Origin: Chitinophagaceae bacterium
GTDB taxonomy: Bacteria; Bacteroidota; Bacteroidia; Chitinophagales; Chitinophagaceae
NCBI GenBank assembly: GCA_027486835.1
Contig: JAIXOJ010000104.1
Location: 1-64,000 of the forward strand
DNA: 64,000 nucleotides
Reading direction: 5' to 3'
The stretch's first letter is position 1. Every line of letters begins with the position of its first letter. A program made the translations under genes and the position numbers. The notes under the pieces are model-generated. The model saw only the letters and a program-made list of their open reading frames with translations. It made no database searches and had not been told where the DNA came from. This document shows positions 33,996 through 43,663 of the stretch, in pieces.

Positions 33996-35903
33996 CTAAG
34001 GTAATTGTCCAAAACAAATATTTAATCCTATAGTAACCGTAAGGGGAGTAGTGTTGAATCCTATTATGTCTGTGTAACGGTTATTGGTAAGGTTTTGCGC
34101 CAGCAAAAACACTTTTGCATGAGTATTGGGGCAGTAAGCGGCATAGAGTTCTGCCACGGCATAAGCAGGTACTGGACGGTCGTCAATGCCATAACCCACA
34201 TCCTTATAACTGCCCACGAATTTGCCACTCAATAGTACCTGCCATCGACTGTTTTGAAACTGCAAACCCAGATTGGCCACATGCTTTGGTCGGCGAATGA
34301 GGTAAGGGTAAGCAACGGTATCTATATATGTGACCCTGCTAATGGTGGTTTCTTCTCCGGCCAAAAAGCTGTAATTGCCTTGTAGGGTAAAAAGCGGGTG
34401 TAGGGGTAATGAACCGCTGTAACCCAATCCCCATACATTCAATTGACTAAAGTTGCTGTAGGTACTGGTGTTGCCGTCAAAGTCTATCACCGAGCTAATG
34501 TTCCGCTTAAACAATCGTACTTGTTGCTGCCATCTGCCCTTGCCATATTGCACCCCCAATTGATAGCTCACACTTCGTTCGGGTTGTAGCTGATGATTGC
34601 CCAATCCGAAGGCGTACAATTGATACATGCAAGGGGTAACAAATGCCTGAGCTACCATTGCCGTTATGCGAAATGCGCCCAGCCGATAGCCGAATTGGTA
34701 AGCACCCACATCGGTAATTCCTGCTACAGAATGCACATTCCGCCTAAAAGAAAAGCGTTGGTACACTTGGCTGTCGAGGCTTATGTATTGTGCAAAACCC
34801 ATCAAACCATGCTGTGCTACGGAGGGATAATAGAGGTGTTCTGTACCAGCAGTAACCTCAAATTGGGTATGGGTAATGGCACTAGCTCGGTAATCTACGC
34901 CAAGCCCTATGCGCCATCTTTTGGTAAGAGAAGTCCAGCCTTGCAGGTTGGCAAAATGGGTTTTGCTGCCTAAGGTTTCCTCTGCATCGGGGTCGTAAGC
35001 ATACTGGCGTTTGTTATTGCCGTATTTGTATTGCGCCAGCCAATGCCAGCGATGGTTGTCAAAGCTTGTTTTGAAACCAAGGGCAAGATGGGAGTGGGTG
35101 TAATAATAGTTATCATCATCGTTAAAATCGTTATTGTCAGACCAAGCCCTGTATCGGCTGTACAAGCCAAAAACCTGCAAGCGCAATTGCGGGGTTAGTC
35201 GGTATTCCAGTTGAGCAAAGCCACTGCCTGTGTGCCATCCATCTTTATCAAATGGTTTTTTAGGAGTAGTGTCCAGCACATTAATACGGTTGCTATCGGC
35301 GGCATCGGAAAAACCATCGGTGCGGGCCAGCGACCCACCAAACTGATAATGTAGCTTTTTGGTACTACCACTACCCACCAACTGTGCACTGCCACTCTTG
35401 AAATTGCCAGTGGTGAGCATTGCCTCGCAGCGAAAGCCTTTACTGGCCAATGCTTTTCGGGTAATGATATTGATAACCCCAGCAACAGCCCCGGCACCCA
35501 AAAAGGTAGATTGGCCTCCGTGGTAAATGTCAATTTGTTCAATTAAGTAAATGGGAATAAAGTTGAGGTCGAAATTTTCGGGAATACTGGCCGCATCCCA
35601 AAGTGGCATCCCATCTAGCAGCACGAGTGTTTTGCCATCTTTAGCCCCCTCCATATATATAGACACCATTGATCCCGCAGGTTGGTTAGCCCCGCTAATT
35701 ACCAAACCCGCTTGGGTGTTGAGTACCTGAGCAAGGGTTTTGCCATAGTGTACAGCCAGTTGTTCACGGGTAATGTGTTCCACCATAGCATCACCAGCCC
35801 CTGTTTGCAACAACAACGAATCGGCCAAACCACCCTTTTGAGCCATCCCACCTTTGGGCAACCACCAAAGCATTACCGCCATCCACCAAAACCATTTACC
35901 CAT
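33996..35903 (-). CDS. TonB-dependent outer-membrane receptor, BtuB-like
   Basis: 635 residues with a signal peptide (PKGGMAQ). The plug domain has LVLLDGMPLWDA and IEQIDIYHGGQSTFLGAGAV, then GVINIITRK, the plug-to-barrel boundary of BtuB-type receptors. The remaining 480 residues form the beta-barrel and end LNICFGQLP. There is no carboxypeptidase-like N-domain and no SusD partner, so it differs from SusC glycan importers. Cobalamin or a siderophore-like ligand is possible. Confidence 0.85.
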   Translation of the reverse strand: MGKWFWWMAVMLWWLPKGGMAQKGGLADSLLLQTGAGDAMVEHITREQLAVHYGKTLAQVLNTQAGLVISGANQPAGSMVSIYMEGAKDGKTLVLLDGMPLWDAASIPENFDLNFIPIYLIEQIDIYHGGQSTFLGAGAVAGVINIITRKALASKGFRCEAMLTTGNFKSGSAQLVGSGSTKKLHYQFGGSLARTDGFSDAADSNRINVLDTTPKKPFDKDGWHTGSGFAQLEYRLTPQLRLQVFGLYSRYRAWSDNNDFNDDDNYYYTHSHLALGFKTSFDNHRWHWLAQYKYGNNKRQYAYDPDAEETLGSKTHFANLQGWTSLTKRWRIGLGVDYRASAITHTQFEVTAGTEHLYYPSVAQHGLMGFAQYISLDSQVYQRFSFRRNVHSVAGITDVGAYQFGYRLGAFRITAMVAQAFVTPCMYQLYAFGLGNHQLQPERSVSYQLGVQYGKGRWQQQVRLFKRNISSVIDFDGNTSTYSNFSQLNVWGLGYSGSLPLHPLFTLQGNYSFLAGEETTISRVTYIDTVAYPYLIRRPKHVANLGLQFQNSRWQVLLSGKFVGSYKDVGYGIDDRPVPAYAVAELYAAYCPNTHAKVFLLAQNLTNNRYTDIIGFNTTPLTVTIGLNICFGQLP

Positions 35904-36014
35904 ACCTATATATATATTATAGCCCTCAAAGCTGGGGAAAGTAAGTAGAGAAATGAAAGAAAAAAGCTTGCAGTTGCTTGCATTAAACTAGTTTAAGAGA
36001 GCCAAGTAAGGAAT

Positions 36015-36077
36015 CCACACCCAAAAAGGGTTTTATCGAGGAGCTGGGAACCTCAAAACGTTGCCCAAGCTGTGTGG
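36015..36077. other. Possible structured RNA or regulatory element upstream of the TonB receptor
   Basis: CCACAC (36015-36020) pairs with GTGTGG (36072-36077), enclosing two small hairpins: CCC-aaaaa-GGG, and GAGG...CCTC. It lies about 110 bp before the receptor start when read on the minus strand. It does not show the conserved cobalamin-riboswitch core that I know, so the class is open. Confidence 0.35.
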
Positions 36078-36532
36078 AAAGTATTTGTAGTATAATCGCC
36101 ACAAGGGTTAAACAAAAGTGCGGGCATCAATGCAATTGCGAATAGATGCTGAAAATGGTTGATTGTATTAACATTTACATGCTATAAATGCGGTGAAAGT
36201 GGCTCTAGGCAATTGCTTAATCATCTGTTGGAATAATTATTTCAAACTGATGTGTAATTAAATGCCATGAGAATAATACCTTTTATGCTTGGTTTTGTTG
36301 CTCATTTACGGAGTTAACAGGCCTTATAACTAAACAAAAAGGCTGATTTTGCTACTACATTTCTTTACAAAAAGTTAATGGAAAAAGAAAAAATTGGCTT
36401 TTTCAAAAGGTGATGGTATTATGTTTGTTAAATGTAGTTAACAATGATTCCCACTACAACGGATACATTGGCTATTGGCTTTCATTTTTCAAAAACTAAC
36501 TCATCATTTTATTATCACCAAAACTTTACAAA
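36078..36532. other. Intergenic region between divergent receptor and T9SS protein
   Basis: No gene or clear promoter could be assigned. AT-rich, with a short GCATC/GATGC inverted repeat near 36123-36148. Confidence 0.4.
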
Positions 36533-39160
36533 ATGAAAAGGCTTTTTTTACAATCAATGGTTATGCTTACTGTATGCTTCTATTCATTATTGCATGCACA
36601 AAGCAGTTTTTTAACTTTTTCTGCTAATAGGGCAGAGGGCGGCGGTATAGCTGGCTACTGTTTGGGTCATGAAACTACCCATAAACAAATCAAATGTGGA
36701 AATGTGGGCAATAACAGAACATGGGCACACCTTCATTTGGCAAGTTCGGATACTGTAACAGGCATTGCCGCTGATTATGGACTAAAGTTGACAGGGGCAA
36801 CAGGATTTCAAAATTTTTCCAATGCCCTGATAGCAGCAGGATTCAATTGGGGCGATGTAAAAGTTCGTTTTTCAGAATCTTCTTTATTAAACGACATACA
36901 AGGTGTTGATTATTTTTATACAGGAACCAGAGAAACCCGATTTTACAAGGGGGGTACCTACCGCATTTATGTGGGTAATGTAGAAATAGCAAATGGTAAT
37001 ATGCCAGTATTGCAGGACAAGATAAATTATAATGATCGAGTTTCTTGCATGGATGATGCTATTCGTTTAATTTCTGGATATACCCAAGCACCTACTCCGG
37101 TTGCGGGTAATTTATTGGGAGAGACTTTATGGCAGGAAATTGGCAATAGAGGCATTGCATTTGATTTTCCAGTAACTGGTTTTAATGCCATAAGGGGGGA
37201 CTTTAACCGCAACTGCGTTGATTCTGCACCTCAAGTTCCTGAAAAAGGTGCTTTTTTTGAATGCAACGCTGGAAAAATATTAGTGAGCGATTATCCTTAT
37301 AACAATAAGAACTTTGTCATTGCTGTTAATCCCGATGGCAATTGTGTTAATGCTGTTAATATAGTTTCTAACAATTCTAGACAATGGTTGCATGTTAGAA
37401 ATGGTGCTGGTGCTGTTATCTGCTCCATTTTAGATGATGCAAACATGGGAACTATAAGAACGAGTTACCAAATAATTTCAGGAAGTCCAGTTAGATTTAC
37501 TGTTAGTCGAGATTATTGGTTAGATAGGGAATTAACGATTACTCCACAAGTTCAACCAGCAAAACCTATAAGGGTGCGATTTTATTTTACTAGTAACGAA
37601 TGGAATAGATATATTGCTGCAACCCTCTCAGACAATTTGGAGAGGAACAATGCTGGGTATATAGGTGATCTAATAGCCACAAGAGTATGTAAACCAGCAG
37701 GCTGTAATGAATTATTTAACGGTGATCTGGGTACGTTTATAAATGCAGTAGACGCAGGTATGTATAATAACGATGGATATTATATTGACATACTTACCAA
37801 CTACTTATCCTATTTCACATTTAGTACAACCAAAGTGTTGAATAACGCCGCAAATACAGTAGGCTTTATTACCTCATTCCCAAGTGTGCCAGACATGGTT
37901 AATTGTGGTCTTGGAATTAACCAGCAATTGAATGTTAGCCTTGCTGGTGGTACTTGGAGTAGTAGTAACGTTGCGGTAGCTACAGTAAACGCAAACTCTG
38001 GAATAATACGTTCCGTTGGAAACGGCACTACCAATATTACCTATGCCTACCCAACCCCTGGAATGACTTGTAAGGCAGAATCTTTCGGGGTTTATACCGT
38101 AGCAAAGGAAGCGAGTCCTATAATTAGAGCGGCTGCAAATTTTTCTTGTACAATCGGTGGGTTAGTAAATGTCACTACCAATGTAGGTAATGGTGTTTGG
38201 TCTAGTTCAAACAATGCAGCAGCAAGAATTGCAAACATAAACGGATTATCGGCTAATATTCAATCCATAGCCACAGGGGTTTCGAATATCAATTATACCA
38301 TTTCCAGTGCTTTAGGATGTTCTTTCCCTTCTAACACTATAGTATTTAATGTTGCCCCTATTGCCCAACCGCCAGCTATTGTAGGTGCTAATGCTGTTTG
38401 TGCCAATCGTACTACATTATTTACCAATGCCACGGCTGGAGGTACTTGGACTTCGGGCAATGTTGCTTTGGCCACTGTAAATGCTAATGGCTTGGTAAGC
38501 GGAGTGGCTGCAGGCAATAATGTTGCAATAACTTATACAGTGCGCAATCAATTTTGCAGCAACAATCGCGTAAAAAATATCAACGTATTGGCAATTCCTG
38601 CTGTGCCGGTTATTCAAACTCTTGTGCCCGTAAACCTTTTGTCAATTTGCAGTCAGGATAGAATACCGTTGAAGGTGATTCCTGCCGGCGGTGTATGGAC
38701 TAGTGTAAATCCCGCTCAAGTTTCCGTAGATCATTGGTTAAGTTTTAAAAACAATGGAGTTGGATTGGGCTCAATTACCTACACCACAGCACCCAATGCA
38801 AACGGATGTACAAATTCTAGAGCAATGGTTGTGAATAGCATTCAGTGTGGGCCAGTTGCACCATTTAAGACTGCTAATAATAATGCTAACAATAATGCTG
38901 ATGCTCAATTAGGTACACAAGCTGTTGGGGTATATCCAAATCCTGTTACAAAAAATGGAATGGTAAAGATTAGCTGGCCTTCCATAGAAGATGCCGTACA
39001 AATAATCATCACCACCAACCGAGGAAAGGAAATAGCTAAGCAGTTTGTGTATCGGTCAAATTCATGCAATTTCCAATTACCACAATTACCGGCAGGTGTT
39101 TACATCGTATCCATTTTAACCAATGAGTCAAAGGTTGTTAAGAAACTAGTAGTTGAATAA
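36533..39160 (+). CDS. Large secreted Ig-like repeat protein with T9SS sorting domain
   Basis: 875 residues. A signal peptide (SLLHAQ) starts the chain. Residues about 30-430 are a unique extracellular domain with many Cys. From about 460 to 780 lie four BIG2-like Ig repeats, recognised by GGTWSSSNVAVATVNANSG and GGTWTSGNVALATVNANG. The C-terminus (about 795-875) is a type A T9SS sorting domain: VGVYPNPV, then LPAGVYIVSI and VVKKLVVE. It should be carried over the outer membrane and attached or released. The function of the N-domain is unknown; adhesion is possible. Confidence 0.85.
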   Translation: MKRLFLQSMVMLTVCFYSLLHAQSSFLTFSANRAEGGGIAGYCLGHETTHKQIKCGNVGNNRTWAHLHLASSDTVTGIAADYGLKLTGATGFQNFSNALIAAGFNWGDVKVRFSESSLLNDIQGVDYFYTGTRETRFYKGGTYRIYVGNVEIANGNMPVLQDKINYNDRVSCMDDAIRLISGYTQAPTPVAGNLLGETLWQEIGNRGIAFDFPVTGFNAIRGDFNRNCVDSAPQVPEKGAFFECNAGKILVSDYPYNNKNFVIAVNPDGNCVNAVNIVSNNSRQWLHVRNGAGAVICSILDDANMGTIRTSYQIISGSPVRFTVSRDYWLDRELTITPQVQPAKPIRVRFYFTSNEWNRYIAATLSDNLERNNAGYIGDLIATRVCKPAGCNELFNGDLGTFINAVDAGMYNNDGYYIDILTNYLSYFTFSTTKVLNNAANTVGFITSFPSVPDMVNCGLGINQQLNVSLAGGTWSSSNVAVATVNANSGIIRSVGNGTTNITYAYPTPGMTCKAESFGVYTVAKEASPIIRAAANFSCTIGGLVNVTTNVGNGVWSSSNNAAARIANINGLSANIQSIATGVSNINYTISSALGCSFPSNTIVFNVAPIAQPPAIVGANAVCANRTTLFTNATAGGTWTSGNVALATVNANGLVSGVAAGNNVAITYTVRNQFCSNNRVKNINVLAIPAVPVIQTLVPVNLLSICSQDRIPLKVIPAGGVWTSVNPAQVSVDHWLSFKNNGVGLGSITYTTAPNANGCTNSRAMVVNSIQCGPVAPFKTANNNANNNADAQLGTQAVGVYPNPVTKNGMVKISWPSIEDAVQIIITTNRGKEIAKQFVYRSNSCNFQLPQLPAGVYIVSILTNESKVVKKLVVE

Positions 39161-39183
39161 ACAGAAAGCTAATCACTTGAAGT

Positions 39184-39220
39184 ACAGTCCGGCAATCATT
39201 TTTGCCGGACTGTTTTGTTT
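39184..39220 (+). terminator. Strong terminator after the T9SS protein
   Basis: A 12-bp perfect stem ACAGTCCGGCAA/TTGCCGGACTGT with a six-base loop, followed by TTTGTTTT. Confidence 0.85.
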
Positions 39221-39377
39221 TAGAATGTGAGCAGGCTTAATGCTTTGCAATTAGTACATACTTACAGTTATTTATGAAGGAAATAAGGCAACATTGTTGG
39301 TTACTGCAGTTTAAAGTTTGATGATTGACAATCATCAAACTTTCACTTTATTCCCACTGTTACCTTTAGTCACTTCA

Positions 39378-39797
39378 ATGCAACAAATGATACCATATAG
39401 CCAGCTTCAGATTATCCTTTTCGATGGGCATTGCAACTTATGCAATGGCAGTGTGCAGTTTGTCATCAAGCACGACTCAGCAGCCAGATTCAAGTTCGCC
39501 TCTTTGCAAAGCGATACGGGCAAGCGATTATTGGCGCAATACCACCTCAACTCAGAAAGTCTGCAATCTTTTGTTTTTATAGATAAAGGCAAGTTGTACA
39601 CCCGATCAACTGCAGCACTACAGGTAAGCCGATACCTCGATGGATTTTGGAAACTTTTTTCTGTATTTATCATCGTACCTCCTTTTATGCGAAATGGCGT
39701 TTACCGCTTGGTGGCCAACAACCGCTACCGTTGGTTTGGCAAAGCAGATGCTTGTTGTTTGCCAACACCAGATTTGGCACAACGCTTTGTGCTATAA
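39378..39797 (+). CDS. DCC-family thiol-disulfide oxidoreductase (DUF393)
   Basis: The ATG at 39378 gives 139 residues (MQQMIPYSQ); a longer ATG start at 39321 adds unlikely sequence. The redox motif is FDGHCNLCNGSVQF, giving the DxxCxxC pattern of the DCC family. RFKFASLQSDTGKRLL and the conserved YRWFGK near the end complete it. Substrate unknown; a cytoplasmic thiol reductase role is assumed. Confidence 0.85.
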   Translation: MQQMIPYSQLQIILFDGHCNLCNGSVQFVIKHDSAARFKFASLQSDTGKRLLAQYHLNSESLQSFVFIDKGKLYTRSTAALQVSRYLDGFWKLFSVFIIVPPFMRNGVYRLVANNRYRWFGKADACCLPTPDLAQRFVL

Positions 39798-40196
39798 GTT
39801 GCTAGAATTAAAGAAAAGAAGCAGGTACAGCAACATCCCCAAAAAGCAAAGAACCATATTATAAGCAATGACATCGTTTGCAAATTATTTATTGGTGTCA
39901 GTTATTGGATGAATAAAAAAAATGTCCAAAAAAAATACTGGTGAATTGTGAAATGGTTTGTCTTTCTCAATAAGTTTGCACGCTATTGTAAATTTATTTT
40001 CAATGCACGCTTGTTTGCTAACGACTAATTTTTGCCCCGCAAATTCAACCATAAAAATGAGCTATACCGTATTAGCAAACGCGGTTAGAAGCATTACCCA
40101 CCTTTTATTTTCGGCATTGCCACCCATGTATTTCACCAAAGCCACATTGGCTCACGATGGTGTTATTGTTTCATTTCCTTACCTTTTTAATCATAT
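39798..40196. other. Upstream region of the uronate operon
   Basis: No gene. ACTAATTTTTGCCC near 40025 resembles a -7 box with one extra base, a weak promoter candidate for kduD. An 80-codon open frame ending at the kduD start is not credible. Confidence 0.4.
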
Positions 40197-40973
40197 ATGA
40201 GCATGAATGTTAAAAACAGTTTTGACCTTTCAGGAAAAGTAGCCATTGTTACCGGTTGCAGTAGTGGCATTGGCAAATCGATGGCAGTAGGCTTAGCAGA
40301 GGCAGGTGCGCGCATCATTGGTGTATCCAGCAGACTGTCGCCCGAAGGCAGTGATGTGGAAAGAGAAGTATTGGCTGTTGGTGGTCAATTCTCTGCTTAT
40401 CAGGCCGATTTGGGTAATCGTGATTCTATTTACGCCTTCATTAAAAAAGTAAAAGAAGAAGAGCCAGTAATTGACATTTTAATTAACAATGCAGGCACCA
40501 TCCTAAGAACCCCAGTAGCCGAACATCCCGATGATATGTGGGATAAAGTAATCAACATCAATTTGGATGCGCAGTTTATCTTAACTCGTGAATTTGGTAA
40601 AGACATGATTGCTCGTGGTAGTGGTAAAGTCGTATTCACTTGTTCGCTGCTTACTTTCCAAGGAGGTATCAATGTGCCTGGTTACACTGCAAGCAAATCT
40701 GCAGTAGGTGGTTTAGTAAAAGCATTTGCTAACGAATGGGCCAGCAAAGGGGTAAACGTAAATGGTATTGCACCAGGGTATATTACTACCGATAACACGC
40801 AAGCTTTGAGAGAAGATCCAGAAAGAAGCAAATCAATTTTAAGCAGAATTCCCGCAGGACGTTGGGGCGAGGCTGATGATTTTAAAGGCCCTGTGGTATT
40901 CCTTAGTTCTGAAGCTGCTCACTATGTACATGGAACTATCTTAACGGTAGATGGTGGATGGATGGGCAGATAA
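40197..40973 (+). CDS. kduD: 2-dehydro-3-deoxy-D-gluconate 5-dehydrogenase
   Basis: 258-residue short-chain dehydrogenase. The cofactor motif is TGCSSGIGKSM; NNAG follows; the active site is in YTASKSAVG with Tyr and Lys; the C-terminus is TVDGGWMGR. The match to KduD is strong because kduI and kdgK follow. KduD reduces 3-deoxy-D-glycero-2,5-hexodiulosonate to 2-keto-3-deoxygluconate, a step in breakdown of unsaturated uronates from pectin or other uronic polymers. First gene of the operon. Confidence 0.93.
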   Translation: MSMNVKNSFDLSGKVAIVTGCSSGIGKSMAVGLAEAGARIIGVSSRLSPEGSDVEREVLAVGGQFSAYQADLGNRDSIYAFIKKVKEEEPVIDILINNAGTILRTPVAEHPDDMWDKVININLDAQFILTREFGKDMIARGSGKVVFTCSLLTFQGGINVPGYTASKSAVGGLVKAFANEWASKGVNVNGIAPGYITTDNTQALREDPERSKSILSRIPAGRWGEADDFKGPVVFLSSEAAHYVHGTILTVDGGWMGR

Positions 40974-41067
40974 TCCACTTTATGATAGCAGGGTAGTAAA
41001 GCCTATCACTAGAAAGTAGTTACTATCGGATTTAATGTAAAATTTTAATTAAAACAGAATAAAAATG

Positions 41068-41095
41068 CTCCGTTACACCCCACTTGGGGACGGAG
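41068..41095 (+). repeat. Hairpin just before the kduI start
   Basis: CTCCG (41068-41072) pairs with CGGAG (41091-41095), enclosing CCCC-acttg-type-GGGG. It sits 8 bp before the preferred ATG and overlaps an upstream in-frame ATG, so it may shape translation initiation or be a small intergenic repeat. Confidence 0.6.
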
Positions 41096-41103
41096 GCCAA
41101 CTC

Positions 41104-41934
41104 ATGGAAGTAAGATTTCAAAATAGTCCTAAAGAGACTAGCACAATGACCACTAAAGAATTAAGAGATAATTTTTTAGTACAAGGTATTTTACAAAACG
41201 ATGAATTGAAACTCGTTTATTCTCATTACGATAGGGTAATTATTGGAGGTGCAAAGCCAGTAAATACAACCCTAGAACTACCCAATGAACCTGAATTGAA
41301 AGCCAATTTCTTCTTAGAAAGAAGGGAAATTGGTATCATCAATGTTGGTGGTAAAGGTTCGGTAATTGCAGATGGCGCTAGTTATGAATTGGACAAATTA
41401 GAAGCTATCTATGTAGGTAGAGGTACCAAATCAGTAAGCTTTACCTCTGCTGATGCAGCCGCTCCAGCGCATTTCTTTTTAATTTCTACTCCAGCACACC
41501 AAGCTTATCCTACCACAAAATCTACCAAAGAACAAGCAGCACCAGTTAATTTAGGTGATATTTCCACCTCTAATAAAAGAACTATTTATAAATACATCCA
41601 CAATGATGGCATACAAAGTTGTCAATTGGTAATGGGCTTAACCGTACTTGAGCCAGGAAGCGTGTGGAATTCTGTACCACCACATACCCACACTCGCCGT
41701 ATGGAAGTGTACTTTTATTTTGATGTGGCTGAACAACACCGAGTATTCCACATGATGGGCGAACCTCAAGAAACAAGACACCTGATTATGGCCAATCATG
41801 AAGCAGTTATTTCTGCACCATGGTCTGTACACTTCGGTAGCGGTACTTCTAACTACGGTTTCATCTGGGCTATGGCTGGAGAAAACAAAGAATTTACTGA
41901 TATGGATCCTACTCCAATCAGTACTTTAAAATAA
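41104..41934 (+). CDS. kduI: 5-keto-4-deoxyuronate isomerase
   Basis: The ATG at 41104 (MEVRFQNSPKE) gives 276 residues, close to the 278 of the E. coli enzyme; an in-frame ATG at 41065 would add 13 residues encoded by a hairpin. The cupin zinc site appears as PPHTHTRRMEVYFYF (two His and Glu), with a distal His in the C-terminal strand. KduI isomerises 4-deoxy-L-threo-5-hexosulose uronate to the KduD substrate. It lies 130 bp after kduD. Confidence 0.95.
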   Translation: MEVRFQNSPKETSTMTTKELRDNFLVQGILQNDELKLVYSHYDRVIIGGAKPVNTTLELPNEPELKANFFLERREIGIINVGGKGSVIADGASYELDKLEAIYVGRGTKSVSFTSADAAAPAHFFLISTPAHQAYPTTKSTKEQAAPVNLGDISTSNKRTIYKYIHNDGIQSCQLVMGLTVLEPGSVWNSVPPHTHTRRMEVYFYFDVAEQHRVFHMMGEPQETRHLIMANHEAVISAPWSVHFGSGTSNYGFIWAMAGENKEFTDMDPTPISTLK

Positions 41935-42024
41935 AAACAGACCAACGGCATCATTTGCTGTGGGAACTTATAAAAACAAATAATTCGTAAATATTTTTTT
42001 TCATTTCACAACAATTTAAATACA

Positions 42025-43050
42025 ATGAGTAAGAAAGTAGTAACACTGGGTGAGATCATGATGAGGTTATCCACCCCAGGTTTTCAACGTTTTGAACAGT
42101 CAACTAGCTTTGATGTAACTTATGGTGGTGGCGAAGCAAACGTAGCAGCCGCTATCTGTAACTATGGTTTAGAAGGTCGTTTTGTAACGAAAGTTCCTAA
42201 AGATTCTTTAGGCCAAGCTGCTATAAACCATTTGCGCAGATACGGAGTAGATACTCAATTTATAGCAAGAGGTGGTGACCGTATTGGTATCTACTTTTTA
42301 GAAACTGGTGCATCTATGCGTGCTAGTAAAGTAATTTACGACCGTGCTGGTGCTGCTATTGCTGATGCAGATGTATCTGAATTTGATTTCGATAAAATAT
42401 TTGAAGGAGCTGATTGGTTCCATACCACTGGTATCACTCCTGCTCTAAGCGATAAAGCTGCTGCACTTACCCTAGCTGCATTGAAAGCTGCAAAAGCAAA
42501 AGGTATTACTACCAGCATTGACTTAAACTACCGTAAGAAATTATGGAGTAAAGAAAAAGCACGTCAAGTAATGACTGAATTGTGCGAATACGTAGATGTA
42601 TGTATTGGTAACGAAGAAGATGCAGATACTTCATTAGGTTTCAAATCTGAAGGAACTGACGTAACCAAAGGTGAATTGAATTTGGATGGATACAAGAGTG
42701 TATTCAAACAAATGAAAGAGAAATTTGGCTTCAAATACATCGCTTCTACCCTTCGTGAAAGCCATAGCGCTTCTGACAATGGATGGAGTGCATTGGTATA
42801 TGATGGCACTGAATTCTATCACACTAAGCAATATGAAGTGCGTATTGTGGACAGAGTAGGAAGTGGTGACAGCTTTGCAAGTGGCTTTATCTACGGATTG
42901 GTAAGTGGCAAAACAATGGCTGATGCAGCTGAATTTGGTGTTGCAGCTAGTGCTTTGAAACATACCATCCATGGTGACTTGAACCAAGTGACTGTAGAAG
43001 AAGTAATGGGAATTGTAAAAGGAGACGGCAGCGGTCGTGTACAACGTTAA
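42025..43050 (+). CDS. kdgK: 2-keto-3-deoxygluconate kinase (PfkB family)
   Basis: 341 residues. Sugar-binding N-part: TYGGGEANVAAAICNYG. The PfkB signature at the C-terminal end is DRVGSGDSFASGFIYGL, with catalytic Asp in GSGD. It phosphorylates 2-keto-3-deoxygluconate to KDPG, the substrate of the aldolase two genes later. Its place between kduI and the aldolase fixes the substrate well. A terminator-like hairpin follows. Confidence 0.92.
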   Translation: MSKKVVTLGEIMMRLSTPGFQRFEQSTSFDVTYGGGEANVAAAICNYGLEGRFVTKVPKDSLGQAAINHLRRYGVDTQFIARGGDRIGIYFLETGASMRASKVIYDRAGAAIADADVSEFDFDKIFEGADWFHTTGITPALSDKAAALTLAALKAAKAKGITTSIDLNYRKKLWSKEKARQVMTELCEYVDVCIGNEEDADTSLGFKSEGTDVTKGELNLDGYKSVFKQMKEKFGFKYIASTLRESHSASDNGWSALVYDGTEFYHTKQYEVRIVDRVGSGDSFASGFIYGLVSGKTMADAAEFGVAASALKHTIHGDLNQVTVEEVMGIVKGDGSGRVQR

Positions 43051-43058
43051 TTCAATTT

Positions 43059-43092
43059 AAAACCGTCGGAAGGGTTTCTTTCTGACGGTTTT
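43059..43092 (+). terminator. Hairpin terminator after kdgK
   Basis: AAAACCGTC pairs with GACGGTTTT around a 16-base loop. It may be partial termination, since the next uronate genes continue in the same direction. Confidence 0.7.
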
Positions 43093-43106
43093 GCAAATAA
43101 TAGGTT

Positions 43107-43559
43107 ATGATAATAGATACTATTGCTAACGCACACAAATATTTTGGCGTGCACCCCTTGTTTGAAAAAGCATTTGCTTATATCACTTCCACCGACTTGG
43201 CAAATGCCGAAGTGGGTAAAACAGATATTGAAGGCGACAATTTAAAAGCAATCATTTCTAGTAAAGTGGGCGTTACTGCTGCTGAATCTGTTGCAAAATT
43301 TGAGTGTCACAATAAGAACATCGATATTCAATTATGCATCAAAGGCGTAGAGCAATTTGGCTGGAAACCACGTGAAAAATGTGTTGACCCCAAAGGCGAA
43401 TATAATGCCGAGAAAGATGTGTTGTTTTTTAACGATGCGCCAGATATGTATTTCCAATTAACAGATGGGCAGTTTGTTATTTTCTATCCAGAAGATGTAC
43501 ACGCCCCTATGATTGGCGATGCGGAAATAAAAAAACTAGTGGTTAAAGTTAAGATTTAA
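43107..43559 (+). CDS. YhcH/YjgK/YiaL family protein
   Basis: 150 residues. ECHNKNIDIQLCIKGVEQFGW and FVIFYPEDVHAPM are the DUF386 cupin motifs, with a likely metal site of His and Glu. Family members sit in sialic acid, uronate and other sugar operons and are thought to act as anomerases or epimerases on acidic sugars. Here it is between kdgK and the KDPG aldolase. Confidence 0.88.
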   Translation: MIIDTIANAHKYFGVHPLFEKAFAYITSTDLANAEVGKTDIEGDNLKAIISSKVGVTAAESVAKFECHNKNIDIQLCIKGVEQFGWKPREKCVDPKGEYNAEKDVLFFNDAPDMYFQLTDGQFVIFYPEDVHAPMIGDAEIKKLVVKVKI

Positions 43560-43589
43560 GGGAATCTACATTTTACCTTTTTCCCCCTT

Positions 43590-43617
43590 CAAGGTGTGCA
43601 ATCCGTTGCACACCTTG
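43590..43617 (+). other. Perfect 12-bp hairpin between YhcH gene and aldolase
   Basis: CAAGGTGTGCAA-tccg-TTGCACACCTTG. There is no T run after it, so it is more likely an mRNA processing or stability element than a classical terminator. Confidence 0.6.
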
Positions 43618-43663
43618 ATTCATTTGATAAACAATATTTCATCAACAAAAAATTAAACTAATT

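Noticed and set aside
36015-36077. Cobalamin riboswitch upstream of the BtuB-like receptor
   Set aside because: The conserved core and GCCACTG-type box are not present on either strand.
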